Shown here piece after piece: positions 7,574 through 19,008 of a DNA stretch of 64,000 nucleotides. The notes under the pieces were generated by a model. That model worked only from the letters and a program-made list of their open reading frames with translations, was not told the origin of the DNA and did no database searches. A program made the translations under genes and the position numbers. Numbering within the stretch: the first letter of the stretch is position 1; each line of letters begins with the position of its first letter. Origin of the DNA: Physcia stellaris (lineage: Eukaryota; Ascomycota; Lecanoromycetes; Caliciales; Physciaceae); contig JABSSW010000034.1 in assembly GCA_018902385.1 (NCBI GenBank), forward strand, positions 458,828 through 522,827. The letters run 5' to 3'.

Positions 7574-9490
7574 GTAAAGTAGCCATTATATCGTAATAAA
7601 ATTCTGTATAATTTTTCTTGATGTTGCATTTTTTCGATTTGTGATTTTTTTTGCTGTCGATATGACATTTTCATTGAACGACATTGTTCGTGCGAACGTT
7701 CAATATTATTTCGATATCGACAAAAATCATTGATACGTTTTGAATCACATCAGCATTAATTTACGTCAAACGAAACGAATGTATAACAATTAAAAACAAT
7801 GAAAAAAATAATTGATTTTTACACGAAATTTTTTGATCGTTTTGTCGTATTGCAACAAAAACATTTCGACGTTTTTTGAAATACGTTGCGATCAAATTCT
7901 CAATTTATTTCGACGAATTGATTTGATTTCTGTACGATGATTTCGATTTCGTTGTTTGTGAAATCACAATTTGAAACAATCTGAAACGTTTAAAATGAAG
8001 CAAAAAATTTTTTTTCAAAATAATCGCAAAACGTAACGTCGCATTTCGTGCTAAATGAACGTTGAAATTTACTCGTTGAACGATTAAACAATTAATTTTC
8101 ATCGACGAGTTTGCTGTCAACGAACGTACGAACGATAAAAAAACGAATTGATTTTTTGTTGAAACATCGTTTTATGTAATTCAAAAATTTCATCGAAACA
8201 AAAAATAAAATATTTTATCGATTTTCACAATTGACGATTACATATTTCATTTAATACATCATGACAACATCATCGTCGTTATTTTCAACGATTTCATTCG
8301 ATACAATGTTTTTTTTCAATGTTTCATCGACGAAATGAATTTTCGAAACGTGTTCATCATGAATAACGTCAAAATATATCGCAATGACGAATTGCGAACG
8401 ATGTGCGTCGAAATCAACGTTTAATTCGAATATTTATTTTCGTACTTTTTCGATTACAATTTTATCGAAATTTTTTTCTTCATTTTGAAAATTTGAATCA
8501 AAAAAAACATATATTTGACGAAGACGTACACGCAAAAACTCGAAAATTTCGATCAATTTTTGAACGATGCAATGCAAAAAATGCAACGAATATAAACGAT
8601 TAACAAAAATGATAAAAAAAATTTTGATAATTTGTTTCGTTTTGCAAACATTATTTATTCGTAACATGCAAATTATAACAATAAAATTCAAATCGTAATA
8701 TGTTTGCAAAGCGATAAAAATCGTTTTTTCAACATAAAATATGTGTCATTATTGCGTGAAAATGAGTAAATCAATTTTAAACACGTGATTTTTCGACGCG
8801 TTGATTTAAAATTATGCGATATCGAAATCAGATTCGCGTCGATTTTGAAAATACATTGACGAAAAAAATTTAACGTGAAAAATTCTGATATTGATCATGT
8901 TACGTTGCAAAAATTTCGAATTTGAACGTTTTTATTTAAATGTTGATTGTCAAAAAGAATTGTTATTTGTATAATAAAACATGCATTTTTTTGTCAAATT
9001 TCGTTTGATAATTTTTCAAATCGCTTTTCACACGATTTTGAATGAAATAAAAATTTTCGTCAATATTTTTTTTTTCAACATTTTGCGTTTCGTTTTCATC
9101 AATCGACGATTCAAACGATTTTGATTCAAACTGTCGATTAACAAATTGTCGAAAGAATTTTTGCGATTGTTGTTTTCGACGTCATTTTTCGAAAATTTTG
9201 ATTCTACGATTGAATTGCACTTTTATGAAAAATTTCGACATATCGACATTCATTCATGTTTTAATACGAGCGAATGCAAATTGAATTTTGTTGTATTCAT
9301 AAAATTCATCGAAATTCATATCGAACGTATGTTTCAAAAAATCAAAATCATCGACATAATTTTGTTGTTTCGACGATTCACGAATAATCATTCAATTTAC
9401 GTATTCGTTTAACGAAATTTCATTTTTCATCGAATTGTTTCGCATCGAATCTGGAATTTTCGAAACAAAAATTTTTTTGAAAAAGAAAAC
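7574..9490 (-). pseudogene. Mutated coding remnant of the inverted-repeat transposon (left part)
   Basis: Very AT-rich, no Trp, Gly or Pro in the longer frames. On the minus strand around 9412-8960 one frame is continuous if TGA codons are read as former Trp: it contains FARIKTW(TGA)MNVDM and FNRRIKIFEKW(TGA)RRKQQ. This suggests a basic, helical protein. Further frames at 8709-8434 and 8120-7905 are open but show no domain. The family is not identifiable by eye. It joins 16952-18946 across the nested gypsy insertion. Confidence 0.4.
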
Positions 9491-9684
9491 TGTTAAGCGT
9501 GATGTGTGAATTGATTGATTTAAAAATTATGAAAAACAAAATGTCAATTTATGTACAGTAATTGCGAATCAATTGTCTGATCATCACTTATTTAGTATGA
9601 AATAACGACAGAATTCTTGTCAAAAGTCATGTCAAAATATTTGATTTAAATTCATATCATTTAATCTGATTTTGTGTCATAACA
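9491..9684 (-). repeat. 3' LTR of the gypsy element
   Basis: 194 bp, TGTTAAGCGTGATGTGTGAA at the start and GTGTCATAACA at the end. It aligns end to end with 16753-16946. Differences include AAG/AAA, CAG/CAA, AATC/AGTC-type and CT/TT changes, that is mostly C-to-T at CpT on one or other strand. Confidence 0.9.
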
Positions 9685-9903
9685 ATCTGTCAATCAAAAA
9701 AAAAAATCAATATTTTTATTGAGTTTCATGTTTTATTATCATGCGTAATCATATCATGCATCAATTTATTTTTTTCGTTTTTCGTTTGTCGTTGCGATCA
9801 TTAAAATTTTGCGAATGATTGAATTCGTATTGTTGATGAAATTCTGAAAATTTTGTAATTCGAAAATAGATCGTCATTCGTCATATTTCGATTCATAGTC
9901 GAT
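9685..9903. other. Internal 3' region of the gypsy element
   Basis: AT-rich sequence between the 3' LTR and the chromodomain remnant; it holds no readable domain. A weak A/T-rich run at 9699-9711 on the plus strand could be the decayed polypurine tract region. Confidence 0.4.
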
Positions 9904-10095
9904 TCATTTGATTAGATATTGAATTACGAGAATTTTGTTGTATTTTCTGATACGTTTGTCGATTAATTTCTCGATTTTATAAAATTTATACTGATTCGTA
10001 TCGTTTTCAATCTCAATGAAATCAAAATAATGAAAACGAAAACGATTGTAAAAATCAACGTCAACAAATGTTGATTCGAGCTGTGCAATAAACAC
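9904..10095 (-). pseudogene. Chromodomain remnant of the gypsy polyprotein
   Basis: 63-codon frame: FIAQLESTFVDVDFYNRFR, acidic linker, then YKFYKIEKLIDKRIRKYN and QYLIK before TGA. It follows the IAQLEP linker and the E-K-L-x-D-x-R...QYL(V/I)(R/K)W start of fungal gypsy chromodomains; the Trp after QYLIK is exactly where TGA appears. The downstream W-x-G-x-x-x-x-x-W half lies beyond the stop. A related unmutated copy is at 3999-4241. Non-functional. Confidence 0.75.
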
Positions 10096-10131
10096 AACGA
10101 AATGAATTCGTTATGTTGATGACAATTTCAG

Positions 10132-10356
10132 TCAATATGTTAAACGTTCGATACGTTTAAGAATTCGAAATGATTCGCAACGTTGTTGAAATAGTTTCGA
10201 ATTTGACTTGTCAAACAGTTTGTAATTTTTGTTGAATTGTAAATAGATTTTTTCATCTTGTTTTAATCGAATAAAAATATAACGTGAATCATAGTATATT
10301 TTGATTTTGACAGTTGCAAAATTCGTGACATCGACAGTTTTTCGCTGATATTTCAT
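10132..10356 (-). pseudogene. Post-integrase region of the gypsy polyprotein
   Basis: Contains KIKIYYDSRYIFIRLKQDEK, YKLFDKSNSKLFQQRC and RIERLTY. This corresponds to the conserved stretch after the integrase core in fungal chromodomain gypsy elements (K-x-Y-Y-D-x-R-H, then Y-K-L-P-G-K, Q-R-C-G-P-F, R-x-G-R-L-A-Y). Pro and Gly positions are changed to Ser, Phe, Asp or Glu, as expected from the mutation process. Confidence 0.75.
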
Positions 10357-10359
10357 GCG

Positions 10360-11441
10360 TTAAACTGACAAATTCTGTACATTTGCTGTGTTAAATTCGA
10401 TTAGATTTGATATCGCGTTTTTGATTTTGAATTCGTATATGATTTCATTGAATGATAAATCTGTAACGATGTTAAACGTGTTGTTTAGCTGAACTTGAAT
10501 TGCAAAAAGAATTAAAATGTAATCGATGTTCGAAAATTCGATGACGAAATATTTGATAACAATTTCAACAATTTGATTGATTCGTTTTGACGAGTCGTTC
10601 GTTTGCGAATGATATGTCATTGAAATTAACAATTTCGTGCTTAACTTGATGAAAAACATTTGTCAAAGATTCGACATGAATTTTGAATCACGATCGAAAA
10701 TTATAATTTCAAACATTTTTCAATCGACGATTAATAGCTTGTTCAGTAATGCGTTGATTCATTTTTTCGTTTCATAAATATTCTTGTCGAAAATCAATGA
10801 AACTCGACGAAAATGTTTACAAATTGCGAACATAACAGTGTTCATTTCGTCGAACATAGTTAGAATGAAATCAATGACAATGATGTGAAACGAACGCGAA
10901 ACGAATATAATAAACATGAATTTTTCATACGATCGATGACGTTTGATTTGTGTTAATTGACAAATAAAACAATGTTCGATGTATTTTTTAATTTTTCGCG
11001 AAAATCGAAATATGTATAACGTATTGAAAATTTTGTCATAACATCGATGAATTTTTGAATGCTAATTCGTATCGTGAATTAAACGAAATATTTCGCGTTT
11101 CATAACAACAAATATACACGATCGACGCGTGTCAATGTCAACATGATATATAATGTCATTCGTATTCAACGCGAAATTGATTTCTGTTTTGAATTTTCTT
11201 GATATAAATTTCGTATCGTCATTTTTTTGTTCATTGACGTTTCGTTTCGTTACGTTGTTTCTGAACGACGATGAAATTTGAAAATTTCGAATCGACAATT
11301 TTTGTTTTTTTTTGCATTCGAATCGTCAACGATTTTAACATTTCGATCATGTTTCGTCATTTTTTTTTCTGATATTCGTTCTTGATTTTTTTCTTTAAAT
11401 TTTTCGACATTGCGATGAATGTGTTTTGAAAAACGTAACAA
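10360..11441 (-). pseudogene. Integrase remnant
   Basis: At 10659-10360 the frame reads ISMTYHSQTNDSSKRINQIV then NNTFNIVTDLSFNEIIYEFK, matching the end of the Ty3/gypsy integrase core (YHPQTDGQSERINQ, then the N-N-T...SPFE-x-x-Y-G motif). Near 10985-10925 a zinc-binding HCFICQLTQIKRHRSYEKF can be read, matching the integrase C-x-x-C part of the HHCC domain and its RH-x-P-Y-G partner. A REIFRLIHD segment at 11062-11298 fits the start of the HHCC domain. Frame changes separate the parts. Confidence 0.75.
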
Positions 11442-11528
11442 TCGAAATTATTCGAAAAGTCGATTATTTCGTCATGATATGTGTTTAAATCAAATTTATT
11501 TTTTGAATTCTTGTCGATTTGCTCATTT

Positions 11529-12185
11529 TCAAAAATTAATTTTGATAGCGCATTCGAAACAACATGATTTTTTTTTTGATTTATATTTCATTTTCAATTT
11601 AAATTGTGACAGATAAATTGAAACACGAACGAAACGAAAATTGAATTTATCGATGTTGTTCGAATTCATCGTAATTTGTTTAGCGATAAAAATATTGACG
11701 ACATAATTCGTGAACACAACAATGATAATCTTGATTGTTTTTATCATATGTCGAATTTTTTTGACAATTCATATTAAGTCACACATTTCGAATTCGATGA
11801 ATCAATATTTGATTTCGATTTCGTTCAATATTTTGCTTAAAAATAAAATGAATTCGATGTCGTTACGTTTGAATTTGTCTGAATTGCTGTTTGTTTTAAA
11901 ATGATAAATCATCGCGTCGAATTCGCGTCGTTTAAACGCGTCGATATCGATGTACAATTTTCGATCGAAATTGAAATATATCAAAAATGAGATTTTGCTA
12001 AACGTCTTTTGCAATAGTCGATATGATTTTAATTTCTCAATTGAAAAATTGTTCATTACAATTTTTGCGAATAGATTTTGCGAATCGTCTTTTTTGTTGC
12101 TTGAAAATTGACGTAAAAATAAAATTTTGCGACGTTGTAATGCGTTCGTTTTTGAACATAAAACGCGACGAAATTTCGTAATCAT
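11529..12185 (-). pseudogene. RNase H remnant
   Basis: 12185-11802 reads SKISFLIYFNFDRKLYIDID then AFKRREFDAMIYHF and FILFLSKILNEIEIKY, equivalent to the RNase H start (LYIDIDASK-x-GFG-AMIYH) and FLSR-x-L-x-x-AE-x-x-Y. 11747-11529 gives NIDKFNFRFVRVSIYLSQFK then KYKS, the region before the ALSRL motif. The catalytic Asp of the first strand is kept; Gly residues are changed to Glu. Inactive because of stops and frameshifts. Confidence 0.75.
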
Positions 12186-12286
12186 TTTGTAAAATCTAAA
12201 TAAATTTTCAAATTCTTGAAAATATAAAAAAATTCAATTTAATTATTGTTTTCAACTTGTCGATTGCGATAATGAAATCAAAAACA

Positions 12287-12598
12287 TCAATTTTTGATCA
12301 AGAAATGCGATCGTAAAATAGTCGAAAAATGATTTTTCGACGACAAATTAATTTTATAAATATTCAATCGTTCGAATATCGAATGTAAATGAATCATATG
12401 TTTTTCAAAAATATTGAAAAAAACAACAATATCATTTACGTAAACACGAGCAAACTCGCGAAAATTTCGAAAAATAACGTCGATTCGTCGTTGTACGTAT
12501 GATGAAAAATTTTTGAATTTCATCATTGCGACGTTAAATTGTTTTTGTTCTTTATGTAAAACGACGATAAATTTATGTCTGTCTGCAAACTTTATCAA
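12287..12598 (-). pseudogene. Reverse transcriptase remnant
   Basis: 103 codons containing ADRHKFIVVLHKEQKQFNVA, FKNFSSYVQRRIDVI and RVYVNDIVVF at about 12442-12431. These match gypsy RT: DRHKFTVVSHRG-QEQFNVA, GFKNSP-YVQR, and the catalytic Y-V-D-D box, here YVND. The first Asp has become Asn through a G-to-A change; the second, preceded by C, is kept, in line with the mutation rule seen across the window. The fingers part (12994-13263) lies upstream, separated by stops. Confidence 0.85.
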
Positions 12599-12993
12599 TC
12601 ATTGATGAAAAAATTCGTTGCGTCGAAAACAAAAATGAATTTGCATTCGACGACAATTGAAATAATGTTTGATTAAAAAAACATAAAATAAAAATCGATT
12701 AAAATGATTTTGTTTAATTCGCGTATATTCACGACGACTTGATTTTTGCGTTTTGAATCATTCGATTCAAATATTGTTTTTCATACGACGAAAACAAAAT
12801 AATCATGCGAAATGAATTGATTGATATATTTCATGCGATTTTGAACGTGCAATTTGTCGAAAATTTCGTCAATTAATTTTCGATTTGCGAAGTCGAAAGA
12901 ATAGATTTTTGTTGTTTCAATTTTGACGTCGAGTTTGAACTCAATTGACATTCATTTTTCAAACGAAATTCGTACAATGAATTCGTTATCATT

Positions 12994-13263
12994 TCACAAT
13001 TCTGAATAAATTTCGATTACATTTGCAAGTTTAATTCGTGCGTTAATATCATCGTAAATCGTGATATTTGCGAACAAAATTTTCTCAACATTAATGTTTG
13101 AATTTGAAACAAAATTGTTAAAATTTTCGCACGAATTAATTGCAAAATTGATCGTAAAATTGAAATTTGAAGCGACGAAATTAAACGCGATCGCATCGTG
13201 CAAATTTTCATAATTAATCGCGATAATCGCGTCAACGATCAAAATCGAAACATCAAATTTCAT
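12994..13263 (-). pseudogene. Linker between protease and reverse transcriptase
   Basis: 89-codon frame with VEKILFANITIYDDINARIK and IEIYSEL before TGA. It corresponds to the region in fungal gypsy polyproteins where a LSNGITIYG motif and YSELW precede the RT fingers; the TGA sits at the Trp of that YSELW. No enzymatic role. Confidence 0.6.
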
Positions 13264-13430
13264 AACTTGTTTGAATCAATTGCGTGAAACAAATTTATGA
13301 ACATTAACAATTAAATGCGCGTATTTCGAATTAACTAAATAACATTTTTTTTTTTCGTATTTTTGTACGAGTCTCAAACGCGTATTTTTGAAAATGTAAA
13401 CATTTTCAAAATTGATGTTGTTAACTTAAA

Positions 13431-14033
13431 TTATTTCTGTATGTGCATCAATGATATAAAAAGTACGTTTTCATTTGAATTTAATCGTTCAATTCGCGAG
13501 AACGTGAACATAAAATCGCGTTCAATAAATAAACTATTCTTTTCACGTAATTTGAAAAAGATCGTAAAAATTGATTTAATTGAAATTTTAATAATCTCGT
13601 TAACACGAACAACGCGTTTGACTTGTGAATTTGCATTAATGACATTGAATTGTATTTTAATGTTTTTGCAATTTTCAATGATAATTATTTGTTTGTTTAC
13701 ATTTATATTCATTCGTTTTGAATTCAATATATCATTGTCAAGAAAAAATTTTGTTTTTAATTTTTTTATTATGTAAATTTGTCGAATGAACGTGACAATC
13801 GCATTTTCGTCATCAATCGAAATTTCAAAAACACGAAAAATTAATGAAATATGATCAATTGTTGTGACGACGACGTTTTCAATGTCGCGAATTTTGAAAA
13901 ATTTCATAATTTGTCGCGCATGAATTTGATAATCAAATATTTTTTGCATCAGAAATTTACGATCAATTAATGACGTATCGCATTCGATATCGACGCACAT
14001 ATTCGTGAAAAATTGTTTTATGTTTGTTTTCAT
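13431..14033 (-). pseudogene. Retropepsin-like protease remnant
   Basis: 200-codon frame with MCVDIECDTSLIDRKFL near the N-terminus, matching the fungal gypsy protease active site C-(V/L)-D-T-G-C-(D/S)-x-S-L-I-D-R. T has become I and G has become E, the exact outcome of C-to-T at ACC/ACT and G-to-A at GG. Downstream, KTKFFLDNDIL, SQVKRVVRV and FIERDFMFTFSRI match the conserved KAKFLLGNDIL, KRVVR and ERDFMF-P blocks. Long for a mutated frame (200 codons) because the process makes few stop codons. Confidence 0.8.
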
Positions 14034-14045
14034 CGTGACGTAACG

Positions 14046-14816
14046 TCACGAACGAAATTCGAAATTGAATCGTGTATTTGCTTTGACGTTTGATTGTATT
14101 GTAAATGTCTGATAATTATAAACATTTTTCGTCGATGATGTGTCAAATTTAGTCGAAACTGTTTGACACGAGCGCAAATGTCGATAAAACTTGTTATTAA
14201 AATAAAATTCCGATTGACAACGTTTGCATGAATAAATTTTTGTTTGTTTGATTGAAATATTCACAAAATATTCAAATGATTCATGAATCACAAAATTCTC
14301 GTTAAATTTCTGAATTTCGAAATGCTTTTCGTCATGATATTTATCATTTATCGCAAATATTTTCGACGCGTTTTCAATATTCATGTTGTGATCGTTTTGA
14401 TAATTTTTTCGTCGTTCGAATAATTGTTTTTTGTTTTTCATTCGCAAAATACGTTCGTCGATATGATGTTTCATTTTGATTAAACGTTTCATTTTGATTG
14501 AAATAAATATCTTGCTTAGACGAAAACGGAAATGAATTTGAAAAATCAACAAAATATTGATTAAAACGTAAAGATTGCGAATATTGAAATCGCGAATCGA
14601 ACGTGTTTCGATTTTTTTGAATTTCGTCTTGTTGCGTTTGTTGAAATCGATATTGTTGATTTTCGTATGAACGTTTTTGCATATTTTGTGTCGATTGTTG
14701 TCGATTTGAATAGTTTGATTGATATGAACGTTGTTGAAAAATGTAAACGTTATTTTGTTTTTCAAATTGATACGATGTCGAATATTGAATTTGACGAAAT
14801 TGCGAAAAAAATTCAT
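14046..14816 (-). pseudogene. Gag-pol linker with C2HC zinc finger
   Basis: 256-codon frame; near its C-terminus (about 14235-14160) it reads YSCKRCQSEFYFNNKFYRHL then RSC: C-x2-C-x12-H-x3-C. The unmutated fragment at 3667-3963 carries the same finger, so it marks related gypsy families. The N-terminal 150 residues are basic and Asn/Arg-rich without a domain. Together with an overlapping Gln/Tyr-rich frame (14940-14374) it represents the gag C-terminus and spacer. Confidence 0.7.
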
Positions 14817-15211
14817 TGAAATTTTCGTAATTTACACGTTCATTGATAGCAAAAAAAATATTATACGAATCGAATGATGTTGACAAAACTGATAATTGAA
14901 AACGATAAATGAATTGAAAACGACGTTCGTTTTCGAACAAATAATAAAATCGATATCGATTTTCGATGTTTTATCATATTTTTTTTATCATCAAATTGTT
15001 GAAAAAATTCATTCATTGTAATTTTTTTTGTCGATTTAATCAAATCTCGTCGAAATTTCAATTTCAATTCATTGTAAATTAAATACAATTGCGAATAAAT
15101 TGACATCATTGTCGATTTAATTTTTTTGATTATAATTTTAACGAAATCGAATGATTCGCGATGTCGACGAACATTTTTTATCGTGTATTTTTTTTTCGTG
15201 ATGATCGTCAA
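14374..15211 (-). pseudogene. Gag remnant (Gln/Tyr-rich tail)
   Basis: Frames at 15211-14861 and 14940-14374 join by a frame change. The first is helical with the pattern of a retrotransposon capsid region (IYSQLYLIYNELKLKFRRDL). The second is rich in Gln, Tyr, Asn and Ser with repeated RSYQSNYSNRQQ-like segments, typical of a disordered gag tail. Assignment rests on position before the finger and protease. Confidence 0.55.
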
Positions 15212-16752
15212 CGTTGTCGATGACGATTTTTTTCATCGTTTCAACAACAAACGTTTTCATTTTTTTACGTCGTTTTCGAATTTGATCAATCGTTTTTGAT
15301 CATCGTTAATTATTTTTGTGTATCAACGTAACGCGTGATCACGCATGCAATTATAAAAATTTGTTCGAATCATATCAGCATCTTTGAACAATGTCATATT
15401 TTTAATTTTTTCAATGTAAAAATGAATATTTCGAAAATATGTATTTTTGTTCGAATGCTCGATCGAATTGTCGATGATAACGTTTTTTTCGTATCACGAA
15501 TCAAAAATTTTGTTTTTTGAATATTTCATTTGACGTCATCATCATTGTCAGAAAATTCGATTGAATTTGATGATTCGACGAGTTTTGAAAATTTTGTTTG
15601 AATGTTGTTTTTGATATTTTCGAACAAAATTTGAAATGTTTGTCATTGTTGTTGAATGAATTCAATGTTTTGTCAATTGTTATTTTCATTCGTTATGTTT
15701 GTATTAAATGCGAAAATAGATTCGATATTTTCTGTGTTTCGAAAAATAATATTTAACGAAACTATGATATTGTCTCGTCGTTGAAAAGACGACGTCGACG
15801 AAATGATTTGAAATTTACGACGTAAATTTTTCGAAAAATGAATATAAAAAATATCAAAAAAAATATTTGCAATCGTCGATTTTAAATCAAAAATGAATGA
15901 CGTAACACGATCACTAATTCAATCGAAAAATGATTGATTATTTCGATAAATTTCGATAACGATCACGAAAATTTTAAAATCTTTGCGAAAGCGAATTTTG
16001 TCGACGATTCATTTTGTTGAATAAACAATATTCGTCGAAATTGAATAACTAATAATTGACAACGATGTTGATTTAAAACAACTAATTACGATGCTGTTCA
16101 CAGTAATTTTTGTCGATGTATTGACAAAATAAATTGAATCAACGATATCGATGTAATCGAATAATTCAAACGCAATGCGAATGATTTGTGATGTGAAAAC
16201 AATCAAAATGACTTAAATGAAAATAATGTGTCGTATTGAAATCTGAAATAGAATGATGATAAACAAAAAAAAAAAAAAAAAAAAAAAAAAAGCGAATTGA
16301 AGTTTTCAAAACTTGTTGAACAAATTATCTGTTGATGAAAAAACAAATGAAATCGTTAAATTGAATTGTTCGAATCAAACAAAAATTTAAATGTGAATTG
16401 ACATTCAAATGTGTCGTCATTGAACGATGACAATGCGAATTTTCACGAAAAATCGAAATGTTTTGAATATTTGAATGAGAAATCAATCGTTTTTGCTGAA
16501 AATTGTAAAAAATTGAAAAAATTTGATTGAAATTTTCATTTTCAACTAGATGTTTGTTATTGATGATTGATTTCGATCGACACGTCGAATCGAACGAACA
16601 ATAAAGTTTTCGACAACGACAACGAAAAAAATATTGATGAGCAAATGACTTGCGTACAAAATGCAAAACTGTTCGAAAATTGATACGTTAAAAAACAAAA
16701 AATGATGTCGTTTTGTTTACGTACAAATCATCGCTTGAATGATGCTATCAAT
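15212..16752. other. 5' internal region of the gypsy element, with a 27-nt poly-A run
   Basis: Frames at 16666-16325, 16206-16009 and 15689-15501 (minus) show no domain, and may be the gag N-terminus or leader. A run of 27 A lies at 16265-16291 on the plus strand; it is internal to the element and cannot be a tail of a non-LTR element. Confidence 0.45.
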
Positions 16753-16946
16753 TGTTAAACGTGATGTGTGAATTGATTGATTTAAAAATTATGAAAAACC
16801 AAATGTCAATTTATGTACAATAATTGCGAATCAGTTGTCTGATCATCATTCATTTAATATAAAATGACGACAGAATTCTTGTCAAAAATCATGTCAAAAT
16901 ATTTGATTTAAGTTCATATCATTTAATTTGATTTTGTGTCATAACA
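16753..16946 (-). repeat. 5' LTR of the gypsy element
   Basis: 194 bp, aligned end to end with 9491-9684; followed directly by the target duplicate AAAAC. Confidence 0.9.
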
Positions 16947-16951
16947 AAAAC

Positions 16952-18946
16952 ATTTCGTTCGATTCGTTTTCGTCATTCGTGCTCAACAAATCAATCGATA
17001 TTTTTCGATTGAAATGTTTTTTTTTTTTTGAATTTACGACGATTTTTGACACGTTCATTGTGCAAAACACGAGCATTTTTTCTTTGTTGTTGTTTCAGAA
17101 AGTGAATCATCATAATCGACGTCATTTCAATTGCATTCGAAACAAAAACAGAAAATTTTTCTTTTTTTACGATTGTTTTGAACTTTTTATTCTCAATACG
17201 TTTCATTTTATCGTCACGTTTTTTTCATTGAAACAGCATTGATTTAGACGATTTGTTGATATTGACGTCGTTTGAGTTTTCATCAATAATTCGTTGTCAC
17301 GTTTTAAATTTCATCTCGATGACTGACATATGACGTTGAGTATCGAAATCAATATAACAATATCTTGTTTTTGACGAGTTTTTGCAGTTTCGAAATTTGC
17401 AAATATGTTTGTTTTGCAAAATCATTATTTTGTTGTCAAACTCAATTTTATCGAGCGCTTTTTCGATCAATTGTTGAAACATTTGAAAAATTGTTGATTT
17501 TTTCGTTTCAGAAACAAACGCATTTGTTTTATTTTTAATTTTCGATTTTTTTTTGTTGATTTCATTCGTCGCAACGACGATAACGACGACGATTTGCTGT
17601 TAAATTTGAACGTCAAAAAAAACAATATCGTTCACATATTTCGAAAAGCGATAATTTAACAGCAAAACAAAATTTTTTTCTGAATCGTTTCGCGTGCAAC
17701 GAGTTTTCAAACGAAATTCTGTCTTTCAAAAAAAATTTTCGTTTGTGAAATTCGAAGAAATTCGATCAGCAATTTTCATGCGATCAAATATAACGACGAT
17801 GATTATGTTAATTATATAACAAATTAATTCTGTTTTATCTGTTTTTTTCTTTGCGATATTTGTAATTCAACTTTTTTGAAACGTTCAATTCAAATTCACG
17901 ATCAAATCAATGCTTTCAAATTTGATCATAAATGTATCATTAAACATTTCTTTATCGTCGAAAAAAATTTTCGATCGAAACTCAAATTCGAAAAACTGAT
18001 CGAAAATAAAACGAATTGATTGAATTGCAGCGAAAATGATTGATCGAATTGTAACAATTGATTTCGATTCGATTGTTTGTTTGAAAAATGATTTTGAAAA
18101 TGATTTTGAAAATGACGAAACGTGTAATTTCTCGAACGATTTTATGTCAAAAAAATCGTCAAAATGCGTTTTTTTGACGTGCTTTTCGAACATTTTTGAA
18201 TTTTTTGAAAACTCGAATTTATCAAAAAAAATAAACGAAAAATCAAACGAAATATCGAAATTCAGATTATTTTGAAACAAATTTCTCAATATTGACGAAA
18301 ATGAAATATCGAAATTCAAATTATTTTGAATCAAAAGTTTCAATATTGACGAAAACGAAAATACATCGCTTTGTTTGTAATATTCAAGCAATTGAGTCAT
18401 TTGCTGTTGAATCATTGAAAAAAACGAAAAAAAATCGTTCGAAAATTTCAAATTCGTTTCATTTCGATTTAAATTTTTCGAAATATCGTTCATCGTATCG
18501 AACAATTTTTGAAATTGCACGTTTTCAAAATATCGATTTTGAAAATCAGAATTATCGTATTTCATGACGCGAAAATCAAATCTAAAATACAGTTTTTTCT
18601 TAAGCGTTTTCTTGAAAATCTTCGTCTCAATGAAAATTTCATTTCGTTCACGACGAGAAATTTGAACGATATCGACGTTTGCAAATCTCGTCGATTTGTT
18701 GATGAAACATTTCGAAAAAAATTTTTTTTTTTTTTCTTTTTCTTTCGCGAAATTCGCAAAAATCTTTTTCGATACGAAAACAATGAATTTGAATTTTGAT
18801 TGTTTCAATATGAATTCATTCAATTGAATCGACGACTTTTTTTTGCGTAACGATTGAAAAAATTTATCAAACGTCAATTGAATCGAATTCGTGAATTTGA
18901 TTTTGAAAAACATATTGCGAATCACGATTCGAAAATTCAACATCAC
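16952..18946 (-). pseudogene. Mutated coding remnant of the inverted-repeat transposon (right part)
   Basis: The main frame, 18946-17885, is 353 codons long without any Trp, Gly or Pro, which is a signature of the mutation process rather than a normal protein. It has an acidic and Phe-rich middle with an imperfect internal duplication (FSSILKLLIQNNLNFDISFS followed by FSSILRNLFQNNLNFDISFD) and a C-terminal AAIQSIRFIFDQFFEF. A downstream frame (17482-17297) contains HICKFRNCKNSSKTRYCYID, a possible Cys-containing binding site. No transposase superfamily is recognisable. Position inside the inverted repeats implies it belongs to that transposon. Confidence 0.4.
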
Positions 18947-19008
18947 GAAAATTATACAGAATGAAATTACTACGAATTATTTATATATTGTTATGAAAAC
19001 GAAAACGA

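Larger units (their letters stand above)
9491..16946 (-). mobile_element. Complete but mutated Ty3/gypsy retrotransposon with chromodomain
   Basis: Bounded by two 194-bp LTRs (9491-9684 and 16753-16946; TGTTA...TAACA ends) and a perfect 5-bp target duplication AAAAC (9486-9490 and 16947-16951). All domains are found on the minus strand in the usual order: gag (15211-14374), C2HC finger (about 14235-14160), retropepsin (14033-13431), reverse transcriptase (12598-12287), RNase H (12185-11529), integrase (11441-10360), a post-integrase region (10356-10132) and chromodomain (10095-9904). Total 7456 bp. Every domain is broken by stops or frame changes and the sequence lacks Trp, Gly and Pro almost entirely, so the element is dead. 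It is inserted in the inverted-repeat transposon. Confidence 0.9.

Noticed and set aside
16265-16291. Poly-A run as the tail of a non-LTR retrotransposon
   Set aside because: It is internal to an LTR element with intact target duplication and is not flanked by LINE-like sequence.
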